Positions 1-7,261 of a stretch of 10,054 nt of DNA are shown piece by piece. Made by a program: the position numbers and the translations under genes. Within the stretch, counting starts at the first letter, position 1, and the number at the start of each line of letters is the position of its first letter. The notes below the pieces were generated by a model. It saw nothing but the letters and a program-made list of their open reading frames with translations. It was not told the origin of the DNA and did not search any database. Source of the stretch: Alphaproteobacteria bacterium (GTDB lineage: Bacteria > Pseudomonadota > Alphaproteobacteria > Reyranellales > Reyranellaceae). The stretch is from assembly GCA_013290035.1 (NCBI GenBank), contig JABCYT010000068.1, positions 1 to 10,054 on the forward strand, written 5' to 3'.

Positions 1-620
1 AGGGTGGAGGCCGGCAACACGATCGCCGTCAGGCCCGACGCCGTGAGCAGGCCGGTGTTCCACCAGCCGAGCTTCACCGTCTCGCCGCGCCCGAAGGAGG
101 GAAAGCACCAGTCGGCCGGCAGGCCGAGCGCCGGCGCCCAGTTCTTGCACTCCACCGAGAAGACATAGATCAGCAGGATGCCGATCACGAAGGTGGGCAT
201 GGCGACGCCCGCCAGCGAGAAGGTCATGATGGCGCCGCTGTCGAGCTTGCGCCGGCGCAGCGCCGTCAGCACGCCGAGCGGGATGCCCATGGCGAGGGCC
301 AGCAGGGCCGCCACCGCCACCAGCTCGAGCGTCGCCGGCATGCGCTCGGCGATCAGGTCGGAGACCGGGCGCGCCAGCCGGTAGCTTTTGCCGAAATTGC
401 CGGTGACGGCGTTGCCCAGGAAGCGGGCGAACTGGACGGCCACGGAATCCTCGAGCCCGAGGTCGCGGCGCATTTCGGCGCGCTCGGCCGGCGTCGCCTC
501 CTGGCCCACCATGTTGTTCACCGGGTCGCCCACGAAGTTGAACAGCGCGAAGCACAGGAACGACACCGCCAGCATGACGGCCGCGGACTGCAGCAGGCGC
601 GAGACGATGAAGGCGAGCAC
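1..620 (-). CDS. DppB/GsiC-type ABC transporter permease (3' end cut by window)
   Basis: This is an inner-membrane permease subunit of a peptide/nickel-type ABC importer (binding-protein-dependent permease family). About 206 residues are visible. The N-terminus reads LAFIVSRLLQSAAVMLAVSF, a first membrane helix, followed by a GDP motif and then GQEATPAERAEMRRDLGL, which is the family's periplasmic segment. FGKSYRLARPVSDLIAERMP leads into a second hydrophobic span and a basic turn (TALRRRKLDS), then a third span. The cytoplasmic EAA loop that contacts the ATPase lies beyond the window. The GTG at 620 is the first possible start, because a TAG stands two codons upstream (626-624). The nearest purine-rich stretch (GGATGAGG) is about 15 nt upstream and belongs to a repeat, so initiation may be weak. 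The gene follows the frameshifted binding-protein gene in the same direction after 166 bp. The family call is firm; the substrate is unknown. Confidence 0.9.
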   Translation of the reverse strand, partial: MLAFIVSRLLQSAAVMLAVSFLCFALFNFVGDPVNNMVGQEATPAERAEMRRDLGLEDSVAVQFARFLGNAVTGNFGKSYRLARPVSDLIAERMPATLELVAVAALLALAMGIPLGVLTALRRRKLDSGAIMTFSLAGVAMPTFVIGILLIYVFSVECKNWAPALGLPADWCFPSFGRGETVKLGWWNTGLLTASGLTAIVLPAST

Positions 621-635
621 TGGCTACGCGGCAAA

Positions 636-673
636 CCTCATCCTGAGGAGCACGCTGCAGGCGTGCGTCTCGA
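636..673 (+). repeat. 38-bp palindromic repeat, copy 1
   Basis: The element begins CCTCATCCTGAGGAGC and ends GCGTCTCGA. The middle forms a perfect 6-bp stem, GCACGC (650-655) with GCGTGC (661-666), around the loop TGCAG. A second copy lies inverted at 730-767 with the same ends and a different stem that still pairs. I recall similar CCTCA..CTGAGGAGC..GTCTCGA elements being frequent in intergenic regions of Bradyrhizobium-like alphaproteobacteria; that is recollection and was not searched. Its left end is 15 bp from the permease start codon. Confidence 0.8.
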
Positions 674-707
674 AGGATGGGCAACAGTCGTGATGGATCC
701 CACCACG

Positions 708-727
708 GCGCGGGGGTTAGCCCGCGC
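708..727. repeat. Short perfect hairpin between the two repeat copies
   Basis: GCGCGGG (708-714) pairs perfectly with CCCGCGC (721-727) around the 6-nt loop GGTTAG. It sits in the spacer between the two 38-bp repeats and could add to the mRNA secondary structure between the binding-protein and permease genes. There is no T-run after it on the minus strand, so I do not call it an intrinsic terminator. Confidence 0.45.
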
Positions 728-729
728 GA

Positions 730-767
730 TCGAGACGCCGCGCTTCGCGCGGCTCCTCAGGGTGAGG
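730..767 (-). repeat. 38-bp palindromic repeat, copy 2 (inverted)
   Basis: Read on the minus strand it begins CCTCACCCTGAGGAGC and ends GCGTCTCGA, matching copy 1 at 15 of the first 16 bases and all of the last 9. The middle differs but again folds: GCCGCGC (737-743) pairs with GCGCGGC (747-753) around a 3-nt loop. The different but complementary stems suggest that the structure, not the sequence, is kept. The head-to-head pair could itself fold into a longer cruciform through its CCTCA ends. Confidence 0.8.
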
Positions 768-786
768 CTTCTACGGCGACACGGGC

Positions 787-2366
787 TCACTTCATCGTCG
801 AATATTTGAAGTTGGGCGCGTCGTTGGCGAAGATCGGGATCGTCACCTTGTCGCTCATCGACCAGACGATGAGCTGATGATGCAGCGGCAGGTACGGCAT
901 GTCGGCCACTGCCAGCGCCCAGGCGTCGGCGATCATCTTGTCGCGCTTGGCCTGATCGACCTCCTTCAGCATGGCGTCGGCGAGCGCGTCCATCTTGGGG
1001 TTGCTGTAGCCGGTGTAGTTCCAGCCGCCGACCTTCTTCGCCGCATCCTCGGTCTGGTAGAGGAAGGTGAAGACATAGTGCGAATCGAGCGTCGGCACAC
1101 CCCAGCCCAGCAGGTACATGCTGGAGTCCTTCTTCTGCAGCTTGGGGAAGTGCAGCGTCTTGGAGCGCGCCTGCAGGTCGATCCTGATGCCGATCTGCGC
1201 CAGCATGCCGGCGACCGCCTGGCAGATCTGCTCGTCGTTGTTGTAGCGGTCGTTGGGGCAGTCGAGCGTACGCCGAAGCCGTTGGGATAGCCCGCCTCGG
1301 CCATCAGCTTCTTGGCGCCGGCGACGTCGTATTTCAGCCGCTCGTCGAGCGCCTTGGTGTAGCCGTGCACGCCGGGCGCGGTGGTGAGCCCGGCGGGGGC
1401 GGAGAAATTGCGCATCACCTTGGCCTTGATCGCGTTGATGTCGATCGCCTGGTACATGGCCTGGCGGACGCGCTTGTCGGCGAACGGATTCTTGCCCTTG
1501 ACGTCGGAGTATTTGAGCTCGGGCGAGCCCACGTCGAGGCCGAGGAAGATCGAGCGCACCTGCGCGGTCTCCTCGGTCTTGAGGCCCGGCGTCTGCTTGA
1601 TGCGCGCGATGTCCTGCAGCGGCGCGTCGAGCACGAAGTCGACCTGGCCGGAGATCAGCGCCGCCACCCGGGTCGCCGGCTCCTTGATCGGCGTGTAGAC
1701 CAGCTCGTCGGAATAGTTGGGGAAGTCCTTGGCGCCCCAGTAGGTCGGGTTCTTTTCCAGCACCGTGCGCACGTCGGGGTCGCGCTGCTTCACGGTGTAG
1801 GGGCCGGTGCCCATCGCGTTGCGCACCGCGAAGGTCTCTTCCTTGTCCTTGAAGCTCTGCGGCTTGGCCACGTTGTGCTTCTCCGACCACGCCTTGGACA
1901 TGATCAGGATGGCGCTGGTGTAGTCGGGCAGGATGGGGTTGGGCCCATCGGTGATGATATGCACGGTGAGCGGATCGATCGCCTTCACCTCCTTGATCGA
2001 AGAGATGTAGGACCTGAAGTCGGAGCTTGGCGAGAGCGCGCGGTTGTAGCTGAACACCACGTCGTCGGCGGTGAACGGCGTGCCGTCGCTGAACTTGACG
2101 TCGGGCCTGAGCTTGTACTCCCAGACATCGGAGGCGATCGTCTTCCAGGACAGCGCCAGCCCTGGCACCTTGGCAAGCGAGGGGTCCCGGCTGATCAGGG
2201 CTTCGTAGACGTGGCTGTTCATCGCCGTCGTCGGCCCCTCGTTCTGGGCGTGCGGATCGAGGGTGAGGGCGTCGCCCTGACTCGCCCAGCGCAAGGTCTT
2301 GGCTTCGACCAGCGAAGAGGTGCACAGCGCGGCCGCGGCGAGAACGGCCATACGAGCAACGAACAT
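787..2366 (-). pseudogene. Peptide/nickel-type ABC transporter substrate-binding protein, frameshifted
   Basis: This is a periplasmic solute-binding protein of the SBP_bac_5 (DppA/OppA-like) family, the partner of the permease downstream. After the signal peptide MFVARMAVLAAAALCTSSLVEA the mature protein starts KTLRWASQGDALTLDPH. Family landmarks include LRPDVKFSDGTPFTADDVVFS, MGTGPY, ADKRVRQAMYQAID and, near the C-terminus, LGWGVPTLDSHY and GGWNYTGYSNPKMD. The reading frame breaks near 1266-1268: the protein runs to AGYPNGFGV in one frame and resumes at LDCPNDRYNNDEQICQA in another. Length 1580 nt is one base short of 527 codons, so a single lost base in GTACGCTCGAC explains it. Without correction the product ends at 966 with about 100 wrong residues. 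Of two nearby ATGs I chose 2366, since AGGAGG (2374-2379) lies about 7-8 nt upstream of it and only 2 nt from the ATG at 2372. It may be a real pseudogene or a sequencing error. The family call is firm. Confidence 0.88.
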
Positions 2367-2373
2367 GGCCATT

Positions 2374-2379
2374 GCCTCC
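2374..2379 (-). promoter_or_regulatory. Shine-Dalgarno site of the binding-protein gene
   Basis: AGGAGG on the minus strand, a full consensus ribosome binding site. Its spacing of about 7-8 nt to the ATG at 2366 is normal, while the ATG at 2372 is only 2 nt away. This decides the start. Confidence 0.7.
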
Positions 2380-2393
2380 TGCAGATATTGTGC

Positions 2394-2423
2394 ATCGACC
2401 CTACCGGCCGCTCCCTGGTCGAT
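2394..2423. promoter_or_regulatory. Inverted repeat, candidate operator
   Basis: ATCGACC (2394-2400) and GGTCGAT (2417-2423) are perfect 7-bp inverted arms with a 16-bp spacer. Arm centres are 23 bp apart, about two helix turns, which suits a dimeric regulator. The arms overlap both the predicted -35 and -10 hexamers, so a bound protein would be expected to block the promoter. No regulator gene is visible in the window. Chance occurrence is possible. Confidence 0.35.
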
Positions 2424-2426
2424 CAA
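2398..2426 (-). promoter_or_regulatory. Candidate sigma70-type promoter of the transporter operon
   Basis: On the minus strand TTGATC (2426-2421) is followed after exactly 17 bp by TAGGGT (2403-2398). These match the -35 and -10 consensus at four and three positions of six. Transcription would begin near 2391, giving a leader of about 25 nt that contains the AGGAGG site. Spacing and position are good; the -10 match is weak. Confidence 0.35.
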
Positions 2427-2578
2427 TGGCAGCTCGGTGCACGGGACCGCATCCTCCGCTCGTCCCTTCTGTGCGCCGGTCATCCCAAGAGCCTTGCCGG
2501 TCGTCACAATTCGCGGCGTGATCCGGGGGCCCTCGACTAGAAAGCAACGCCTGTCGCGACCCACATCGAGGAATCCCC

Positions 2579-4369
2579 ATGAACCGGCGTACGCTCATGA
2601 TCCTGGCTGGAGGCTTACCGCTGATGTCGACCGCCCGTGCCCAAAACGCCCCCGCCGTCATTCGCCGCAGCCGCCCGGGCGATCCTTCCTGGCCGTCGGC
2701 GGAACAATGGGCCCAGCTCGATGCGAAAGTGGGCGGGCAGCTCATGCAGGTGCGCTCGCCACTGGACGCCTGCCGCGCCGCCCCCGACAGCGCCGAGTGC
2801 GCGGCGGTCTTCCGCGACCTCAAGAACCCCTGGTACATCGGCGACAATGTCGCGCTCACCCAGACCAGCGGCTGGGTCGACGCCTGGACCTCGGCGCCCA
2901 GCGCTTATGCTGTCGCCGCGCGCAACGCCGCCGATGTGGTGGCGGCCGTCGACTTCGCGCGCACGCACCGGCTGCGGCTGGTGGTGAAGGGCGGCGGACA
3001 CAGTTACCAGGGCACGTCGAACGCGGCCGACTCGCTGCTGGTCTGGACGCGGCCGATGGATCGCATCGACATCCACGACGCCTTCGTGGGCCAGGGCTGC
3101 AGCGATGCCCCGCAGCCCGCGGTGTCGATCGGCGCCGGCGCGGTCTGGCTGCACGCCTATGCCGCCGTCGCCAAGGCCGGCCGCTACGTTCAGGGCGGCG
3201 GCTGCCTCACCGTGGGCGTGGCCGGCCTGGTGCAGAGCGGCGGCTTCGGCAGCTTCTCCAAGCGCTACGGCTCGGCTGCGGCCAGCCTGATCGAGGCCGA
3301 GGTGGTGACGGCGGACGGCGCCGTGCGCATCGCCAACGCCTGCACCAATCCCGACTTGTTCTGGGGTTTGAAGGGCGGTGGCGGCGGCAGCCTGGGCGTG
3401 GTCACGCGGCTCACCTTGCGCACCCACGAACTGCCGAAGTTCTTCGGCGGCGCGTTCGCCGCAGTGAAGGCCAATTCCGATACCGCGTTCCGCCGGCTGA
3501 TCGAGCGCTTCGTTGCCTTCTATCGCGAGGCGCTGTTCAATCCGACGTGGGGCGAGCAGGTCAAGTTCTACGGCGCCAACGTCTTCGAGGTCGCGATGAT
3601 CTTCCAGGGCATCGATCGCGACCAGGCGGAAGCGGCCTGGCGGCCTTTCGTTTCCTGGATCGCCGCACAGGGCGGCGATTACACCATCGTCGCGGCGCCG
3701 ATGTTCTTCACCGCGCCGGCGCAATATCTGTGGGACGCCGAGTTCCTCAAGAAGAACGCACCGCAGATCGTGCTGAGCGACGACCGTCCCGGCGCCCCCG
3801 AGGGCAACGTGTTCTGGCGCTCCAACCAGGACGAGGCCGGCTGGTGCCTGCACGGCTACGAGTCGACGTGGATGCCGGCGTCGCTGCTCGAGCCGGCGCG
3901 ACAGCCGCAGCTCGTCGACGCCTTGTTCGCCGCCTCACGCCGCCGGACGACGTCGCTGCACTTCAACAAGGGCCTTGCAGGAGCGCCGGCCGAGGCGGTC
4001 GCGGCGGCGCGCGACACCCCGACCAACCCCGCCGCCGCCGAGGCCTTCGCGCTCGCCATCATCGCGGCCGCGGGGCCGCCGGCCTTCCCGGGGATCGCCG
4101 GCCACGAACCCGACCTGTCGCTTGCCCACAGGAATGCACGCGACATCGCCGCGGCGATGGGCGAGCTGCGCAAGCAGGTGCCGAATCCCGGCTCCTACGT
4201 ATCGGAGTCGAACTATTTCGAGGGCGACTGGCAGGGCGCCTTCTGGGGTACGAACTATCCCCGGCTGCGGCAGGTCAAGGACAAGGTGGATCCCGAAGGA
4301 CTCTTCTTCGTCCATCACGGAGTCGGCAGCGAGGATTGGAGCGCCGACGGCTTCACGCGCCTGAAGTAG
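2579..4369 (+). CDS. Exported FAD-binding oxidoreductase, berberine-bridge-enzyme type
   Basis: A 596-residue flavoprotein oxidase of the FAD-linked (PCMH/BBE) family, likely oxidising an alcohol, sugar or amine-like substrate with oxygen. The N-terminus [21 protein letters not shown] has a twin arginine and a short hydrophobic stretch, so Tat export as a folded flavoprotein is plausible, though the motif is imperfect. The FAD domain spans about residues 95-285. [14 protein letters not shown] holds His141, the expected 8-alpha-histidyl flavin site. [19 protein letters not shown] holds Cys209, the expected cysteinyl site, so the flavin is probably bound bicovalently. The C-terminal BBE motif (residues 545-576) includes [20 protein letters not shown]. 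An insert of about 200 residues before it is less recognisable. The start is supported by GAGGAA 5 nt upstream. The gene stands alone, divergent from the ABC importer and convergent with plsY, overlapping its 3' end. Family firm; substrate unknown. Confidence 0.93.
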   Translation: MNRRTLMILAGGLPLMSTARAQNAPAVIRRSRPGDPSWPSAEQWAQLDAKVGGQLMQVRSPLDACRAAPDSAECAAVFRDLKNPWYIGDNVALTQTSGWVDAWTSAPSAYAVAARNAADVVAAVDFARTHRLRLVVKGGGHSYQGTSNAADSLLVWTRPMDRIDIHDAFVGQGCSDAPQPAVSIGAGAVWLHAYAAVAKAGRYVQGGGCLTVGVAGLVQSGGFGSFSKRYGSAAASLIEAEVVTADGAVRIANACTNPDLFWGLKGGGGGSLGVVTRLTLRTHELPKFFGGAFAAVKANSDTAFRRLIERFVAFYREALFNPTWGEQVKFYGANVFEVAMIFQGIDRDQAEAAWRPFVSWIAAQGGDYTIVAAPMFFTAPAQYLWDAEFLKKNAPQIVLSDDRPGAPEGNVFWRSNQDEAGWCLHGYESTWMPASLLEPARQPQLVDALFAASRRRTTSLHFNKGLAGAPAEAVAAARDTPTNPAAAEAFALAIIAAAGPPAFPGIAGHEPDLSLAHRNARDIAAAMGELRKQVPNPGSYVSESNYFEGDWQGAFWGTNYPRLRQVKDKVDPEGLFFVHHGVGSEDWSADGFTRLK

Positions 4370-4979
4370 AGGCGTCGGGGGCCTTGGGGCGCTGGCCGAT
4401 CTTGGGTTCGGTGCCCTTCAACAGCCGGTCGATGTTCTGGTGGTGGCGTGCCCAGACCAGCGGCACCAGCAGGGTGAGCAGGATGGCCGCGCGCGGATCG
4501 GCCAGGAACCAGGCGGCGATTGCCGCGACCAGGGCGGCCAGCAGCGTCGCCAGCGAGGAGTAGCGGAAGATCGCGGCGAAGACGAGCCAGGCCGCACAGG
4601 CGACGGCGCCGACCGGCCATGACAGGCCCCACATCACGCCGATCGTCGTCGCCATGCCCTTGCCGCCCTTGAAGGAGAGCCAAACCGGGAACATGTGGCC
4701 GAGCACCGCGCCCGCCGCGGCGCCCACGGCGGCGAGTTCGCCCAGCTGGGCCGCGATCAGCACCGGCGCCGCGCCCTTCAGCGCATCGAGCAGCAGGGTG
4801 GCGCCAGCTAGTTCCTTGCGGCCGGTGCGCAGCACGTTGGTGGCGCCGATATTGCCCGAGCCCACCTTGCGGATGTCGCCCAGCCCCGCCGCGCGGGTCA
4901 GCAGCAGGCCGAACGGGATCGAGCCCAACAGGTAACCCAGCAGGAACGGTCCCAGCATAAGGACCAGGGTGGAAATCAT
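4353..4979 (-). CDS. plsY: Acyl-phosphate:glycerol-3-phosphate acyltransferase PlsY
   Basis: PlsY transfers an acyl group from acyl-phosphate to position 1 of glycerol-3-phosphate, giving lysophosphatidic acid, the first step of membrane phospholipid synthesis, in the inner membrane. The 208-residue length is normal. All three conserved cytoplasmic motifs are present: GSIPFG with [13 protein letters not shown] (residues 19-24 and 39-51), [18 protein letters not shown] (94-111) and [17 protein letters not shown] (179-195). Hydrophobic spans lie at about 3-25, 57-80, 83-100, 112-137 and 142-175. The ATG at 4979 has GAAGGG about 10 nt upstream. The gene follows the proline-rich exported protein after 23 nt and is probably co-transcribed with it and the pyr genes. 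Its last 17 bp overlap the 3' end of the convergent oxidase gene. In many alphaproteobacteria dprA and topA follow pyrB-pyrC-plsY; here they do not. Confidence 0.97.
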   Translation of the reverse strand: MISTLVLMLGPFLLGYLLGSIPFGLLLTRAAGLGDIRKVGSGNIGATNVLRTGRKELAGATLLLDALKGAAPVLIAAQLGELAAVGAAAGAVLGHMFPVWLSFKGGKGMATTIGVMWGLSWPVGAVACAAWLVFAAIFRYSSLATLLAALVAAIAAWFLADPRAAILLTLLVPLVWARHHQNIDRLLKGTEPKIGQRPKAPDASTSGA

Positions 4980-5002
4980 CCGCGGCGCACCCTTCTCAGG
5001 CT

Positions 5003-5827
5003 CTACGGGCTCGTGACCTTGCAGTTGGTCGAGTCGATGTAGGTCGTGGTCGGCGGTCCGATCAGCTCGGTGGTGATCCGCTCACCGGGCTGGATGAACA
5101 CCGGCCCGAGATAGTCGGTCGAGACTGGCCGCCCGGCATTCATGAAGGTGCACTCCGCCTGGGTGTTGATGGCCTTCGGCGTGTTGGAGGTGAGTGTCAC
5201 CGTGACCTGCCAGTAGCGCGAATCGCCATAGGTGAGGTTGGTCGCCCCCAGGGTCACCAGGGGCTGCGGCGTCGACGAATAGGGAATCGGCCGCGGACCG
5301 GTGCGGCGCATCTGCGGCTGCGGCTTGGGGCCGACCCCCTCCGGGACGCGATAGGTCGAGCTGCTCGGGTCGAAGGCGGCATTGGGATCCTGCGATGATG
5401 GCGGTGCTCCCATTGATGGCGAGGGACCGCTTGATGGCGAGGGACCGCCGAGCGTGGCGACGCCGCCGCCCGGTACGGCGAGCGGCTGGGGCGCGAGCGG
5501 CTGCGGTGACATTGGCTGGGGCGTGATCGGCGCGCTGCTGATCGACGATCCCGTGCTGGGTGGCGGGTTCATCTGCATCGACGGTGCAGGGGCGGCCTGC
5601 AGGGGCGTCGGCGTGGGCGCCGGGGCGGTCACGCCGCCCACCTGGGTCTGCAGGCGGTCGTAGCAGGACAGGCGCTGCTGGGTGTCGGTGATCTCGGCGC
5701 AGATCTGGATGTGGCGGGTCAGGGCATCGAGCAGGTCGTCGCGCGACTGGCCGCGCGTCTGGGCGTGGCCCGCGCCGGCGAGCGCCACCGTCGCGACCCC
5801 GAGAAGAAGAGACTGTCGAGCTATCAT
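5003..5827 (-). CDS. Exported proline-rich protein of unknown function
   Basis: I do not recognise a named gene. From the ATG at 5827 the product has 274 residues: a signal peptide ([22 protein letters not shown], cleavage after residue 22), a short helical module (about 29-60) with [18 protein letters not shown], then a Pro/Ser/Gln-rich linker (about 69-190), then a C-terminal domain (about 191-274) with alternating hydrophobic residues, such as [11 protein letters not shown], that looks like a beta-sandwich. Cysteines come as one pair in the N module (43, 55) and two in the C domain (226, 269), fitting disulfides in the periplasm. The C-x10-12-C-YD pattern occurs in many periplasmic proteins of unknown role. 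A TTG at 5860 could add 11 residues, but these would precede the signal peptide, so I prefer the ATG. It lies between the pyr genes and plsY, 84 nt after the former and 23 nt before the latter. No function is inferred. Confidence 0.8.
   Translation of the reverse strand: MIARQSLLLGVATVALAGAGHAQTRGQSRDDLLDALTRHIQICAEITDTQQRLSCYDRLQTQVGGVTAPAPTPTPLQAAPAPSMQMNPPPSTGSSISSAPITPQPMSPQPLAPQPLAVPGGGVATLGGPSPSSGPSPSMGAPPSSQDPNAAFDPSSSTYRVPEGVGPKPQPQMRRTGPRPIPYSSTPQPLVTLGATNLTYGDSRYWQVTVTLTSNTPKAINTQAECTFMNAGRPVSTDYLGPVFIQPGERITTELIGPPTTTYIDSTNCKVTSP
5413..5448. repeat. Two tandem copies of an 18-bp unit inside the proline-rich linker
   Basis: TTGATGGCGAGGGACCGC occurs twice without gap (5413-5430 and 5431-5448), identical in all 18 bases. 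On the minus strand it encodes a repeated hexapeptide of the form GPSPS(S/M). Perfect identity at DNA level suggests a recent duplication. Just to the right, in protein terms upstream, [15 protein letters not shown] is a looser PQPL repeat. Confidence 0.85.
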
Positions 5828-5911
5828 CCATCGCCCCGGTCTGTGAGAAGGCGCCGACAATAGCAGACGAAGTGGCCGTTTGGAGGCAGCTTTTGGCTCG
5901 CGGGCGCGGCG

Positions 5912-7261
5912 TCAGGCCGCCTGCGCAGTCGTCGTGAAGCTATCGTCGCGATAGATCGTGCGGCCGCCCACGATGGTCGCCATGACGCGGCCCTGCACCG
6001 GACGCTCGTCGAACGGCGTGTTCTTGGTCTTGCTGCAGAGCTCGTCGCGATCGACCATCCAGGCATAGTCGGCGTCGAACACCACGAGGTCGGCCGGCGC
6101 GCCCTTGGCGAGCCTTCCGCCCGGCAGGCCGAACAAGCGCGCCGGCGTGCTCGACAGCAGCTGGAACAGGCGCGGCAGGGTGAGGTGGCCGTTATGCACC
6201 AGCTCGAGCGAGATCGGCAGCAGGGTTTCCAGGCCGATGCCGCCCGGCTCGGCCTGGGCGAAGGGCACGCGCTTGCTGTCCTGGTCCTGCGGCCGGTGGT
6301 CCGAGACGATGGCGTCGATGGTGCCGCTCTTCAGGCCTTCGACCACGGCCATGCGGTCCTTCTCGGCGCGCAGCGGCGGCACCAGCTTGCCGAAGGTGCG
6401 ATAGTCGCCGACCGCGAGGTCGTTCAAGGCAAAATACGGCGCGGCGGTATCGCAGGTGATCCTGAGGCCGCGCGCCTTGGCAGCGGCGATGGCGGCGACC
6501 GCTTCGGCGGTCGAGATCTTGGCGAGATGCAGGCGCCCGCCGGTCATCTCGGCCAGCCGGATGTCGCGCTCGACCATCATCACCTCGGCGAGCGGCGGAT
6601 TGCCCGACAGGCCGAGCCGGGTCGCCGTCTCGCCGCTGGTCATGGTGCCGGTCGACAAGGTCGGCTCCTGCGGCAGATGGACGATCAGCGCGTCGAACGC
6701 CTTGGCGTAGTAGAGCGCGCGGCGCATCACCTGGGCATTGCCGACGGCGTGGTCGGCGTCGGTGAAGGCAACGGCGCCGGCCTCGGCCAGCAGGCCGATC
6801 TCGGCCAGTTCCTTGCCCTCCAGCCCGACGGTGAGCGCGCCATAGGCGTACATGTTCGCGAGCTTCACCTGACGGGCGCGGCGGGCGACGAACTCGATCA
6901 GCGAGGCGTCGTCGAACGGCGGCTCGTTGTCGGGCAGCAGCACCAATGAGGTGATGCCGCCCACCGCGGCGGCCGCACCGGCGCTCGCCAGGGTTTCCTT
7001 GTGCTCCTCGCCGGGCTCGCCGGTATGAACGCGCGTGTCGACCAGGCCCGGCGCGAGATAGAGGCCGCGGCAGTCGACCGACTGGATGCCGTAGGGCGCG
7101 CCCGAGGCGAACAGGTTCGGCCCGTAGTCGGCGATCTTGCCGTCGCTGATCAGCACGGCGCCGCGATAGTCCGAATCGCCCACGGGATCGATGATGCGGG
7201 CGTTGATGTAGGCGGTCGATCCGCTGTGCTGCGGCGCGCTCGGATCGACGTTGCCCTTCAC
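5912..7261 (-). CDS. pyrC: Dihydroorotase-like protein, probably non-catalytic (PyrX-like)
   Basis: A 449-residue class I dihydroorotase/amidohydrolase homologue. True dihydroorotase cyclises carbamoyl aspartate in pyrimidine synthesis and uses an HxH metal motif in VDxHxHxREPG. Here the segment reads [17 protein letters not shown] (residues 74-90): the first His is Arg77 and the substrate-binding Arg is Gly81. The later metal His, normally in RxHxxHxST, is Lys248 in [15 protein letters not shown] (320-325) keeps Asp and His but has Gln where family members usually have His. The fold landmarks [12 protein letters not shown] and [10 protein letters not shown] remain, so the protein is intact but probably inactive. 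In Pseudomonas an inactive homologue, PyrX (PyrC'), encoded beside pyrB, is needed for assembly of aspartate carbamoyltransferase; the same role is inferred here. The GTG start at 7261 overlaps the pyrB stop by 4 nt (GTGA), with GGGAG 7 nt upstream, so translation is coupled. Databases usually label such genes pyrC. Confidence 0.92.
   Translation of the reverse strand: MKGNVDPSAPQHSGSTAYINARIIDPVGDSDYRGAVLISDGKIADYGPNLFASGAPYGIQSVDCRGLYLAPGLVDTRVHTGEPGEEHKETLASAGAAAAVGGITSLVLLPDNEPPFDDASLIEFVARRARQVKLANMYAYGALTVGLEGKELAEIGLLAEAGAVAFTDADHAVGNAQVMRRALYYAKAFDALIVHLPQEPTLSTGTMTSGETATRLGLSGNPPLAEVMMVERDIRLAEMTGGRLHLAKISTAEAVAAIAAAKARGLRITCDTAAPYFALNDLAVGDYRTFGKLVPPLRAEKDRMAVVEGLKSGTIDAIVSDHRPQDQDSKRVPFAQAEPGGIGLETLLPISLELVHNGHLTLPRLFQLLSSTPARLFGLPGGRLAKGAPADLVVFDADYAWMVDRDELCSKTKNTPFDERPVQGRVMATIVGGRTIYRDDSFTTTAQAA

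Larger units (their letters stand above)
2367..2578. other. Divergent intergenic region between transporter and oxidase genes
   Basis: 212 bp separate the outward-facing binding-protein and flavoprotein starts, so both promoters should lie here. The transporter side carries a Shine-Dalgarno site, a candidate promoter and an inverted repeat. On the oxidase side I see only the ribosome binding site GAGGAA (2568-2573), 5 nt before the ATG at 2579, and no convincing -35/-10 pair. An open frame runs leftward through the region but does not look like protein. Confidence 0.6.

Noticed and set aside
787..1266. C-terminal part of the binding protein as a separate gene
   Set aside because: There is no start codon with a ribosome binding site at the junction, and the sequence continues the same SBP family domain, so it is one frameshifted gene.
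2504..2521. TCAC-N10-GTGA inverted repeat upstream of the oxidase gene
   Set aside because: Arms of only 4 bp are common by chance, and the order does not match the CRP/FNR-type TGTGA-N6-TCACA site.
2367..2564. Upstream extension of the binding-protein frame by 66 residues
   Set aside because: It would place a non-hydrophobic stretch before a clear signal peptide and ignore the AGGAGG site that fits the ATG at 2366.
2615..3853. Long minus-strand open frame of 412 codons opposite the oxidase gene
   Set aside because: It is antisense to a gene with clear FAD/BBE motifs. Its translation is Ala/Gly/Arg/His-rich low-complexity text with no recognisable domain, as expected for a shadow frame in high-GC DNA.
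2299..4563. Plus-strand open frame of 754 codons in a second frame through the oxidase gene
   Set aside because: Arg/Gly-rich with no domains. It spans the divergent promoter region and the convergent plsY end, so it is a high-GC artefact.
5828..5860. TTG start at 5860 for the proline-rich protein
   Set aside because: It would add SAPSHRPGRW before the signal peptide. The ATG at 5827 gives a normal signal peptide directly.
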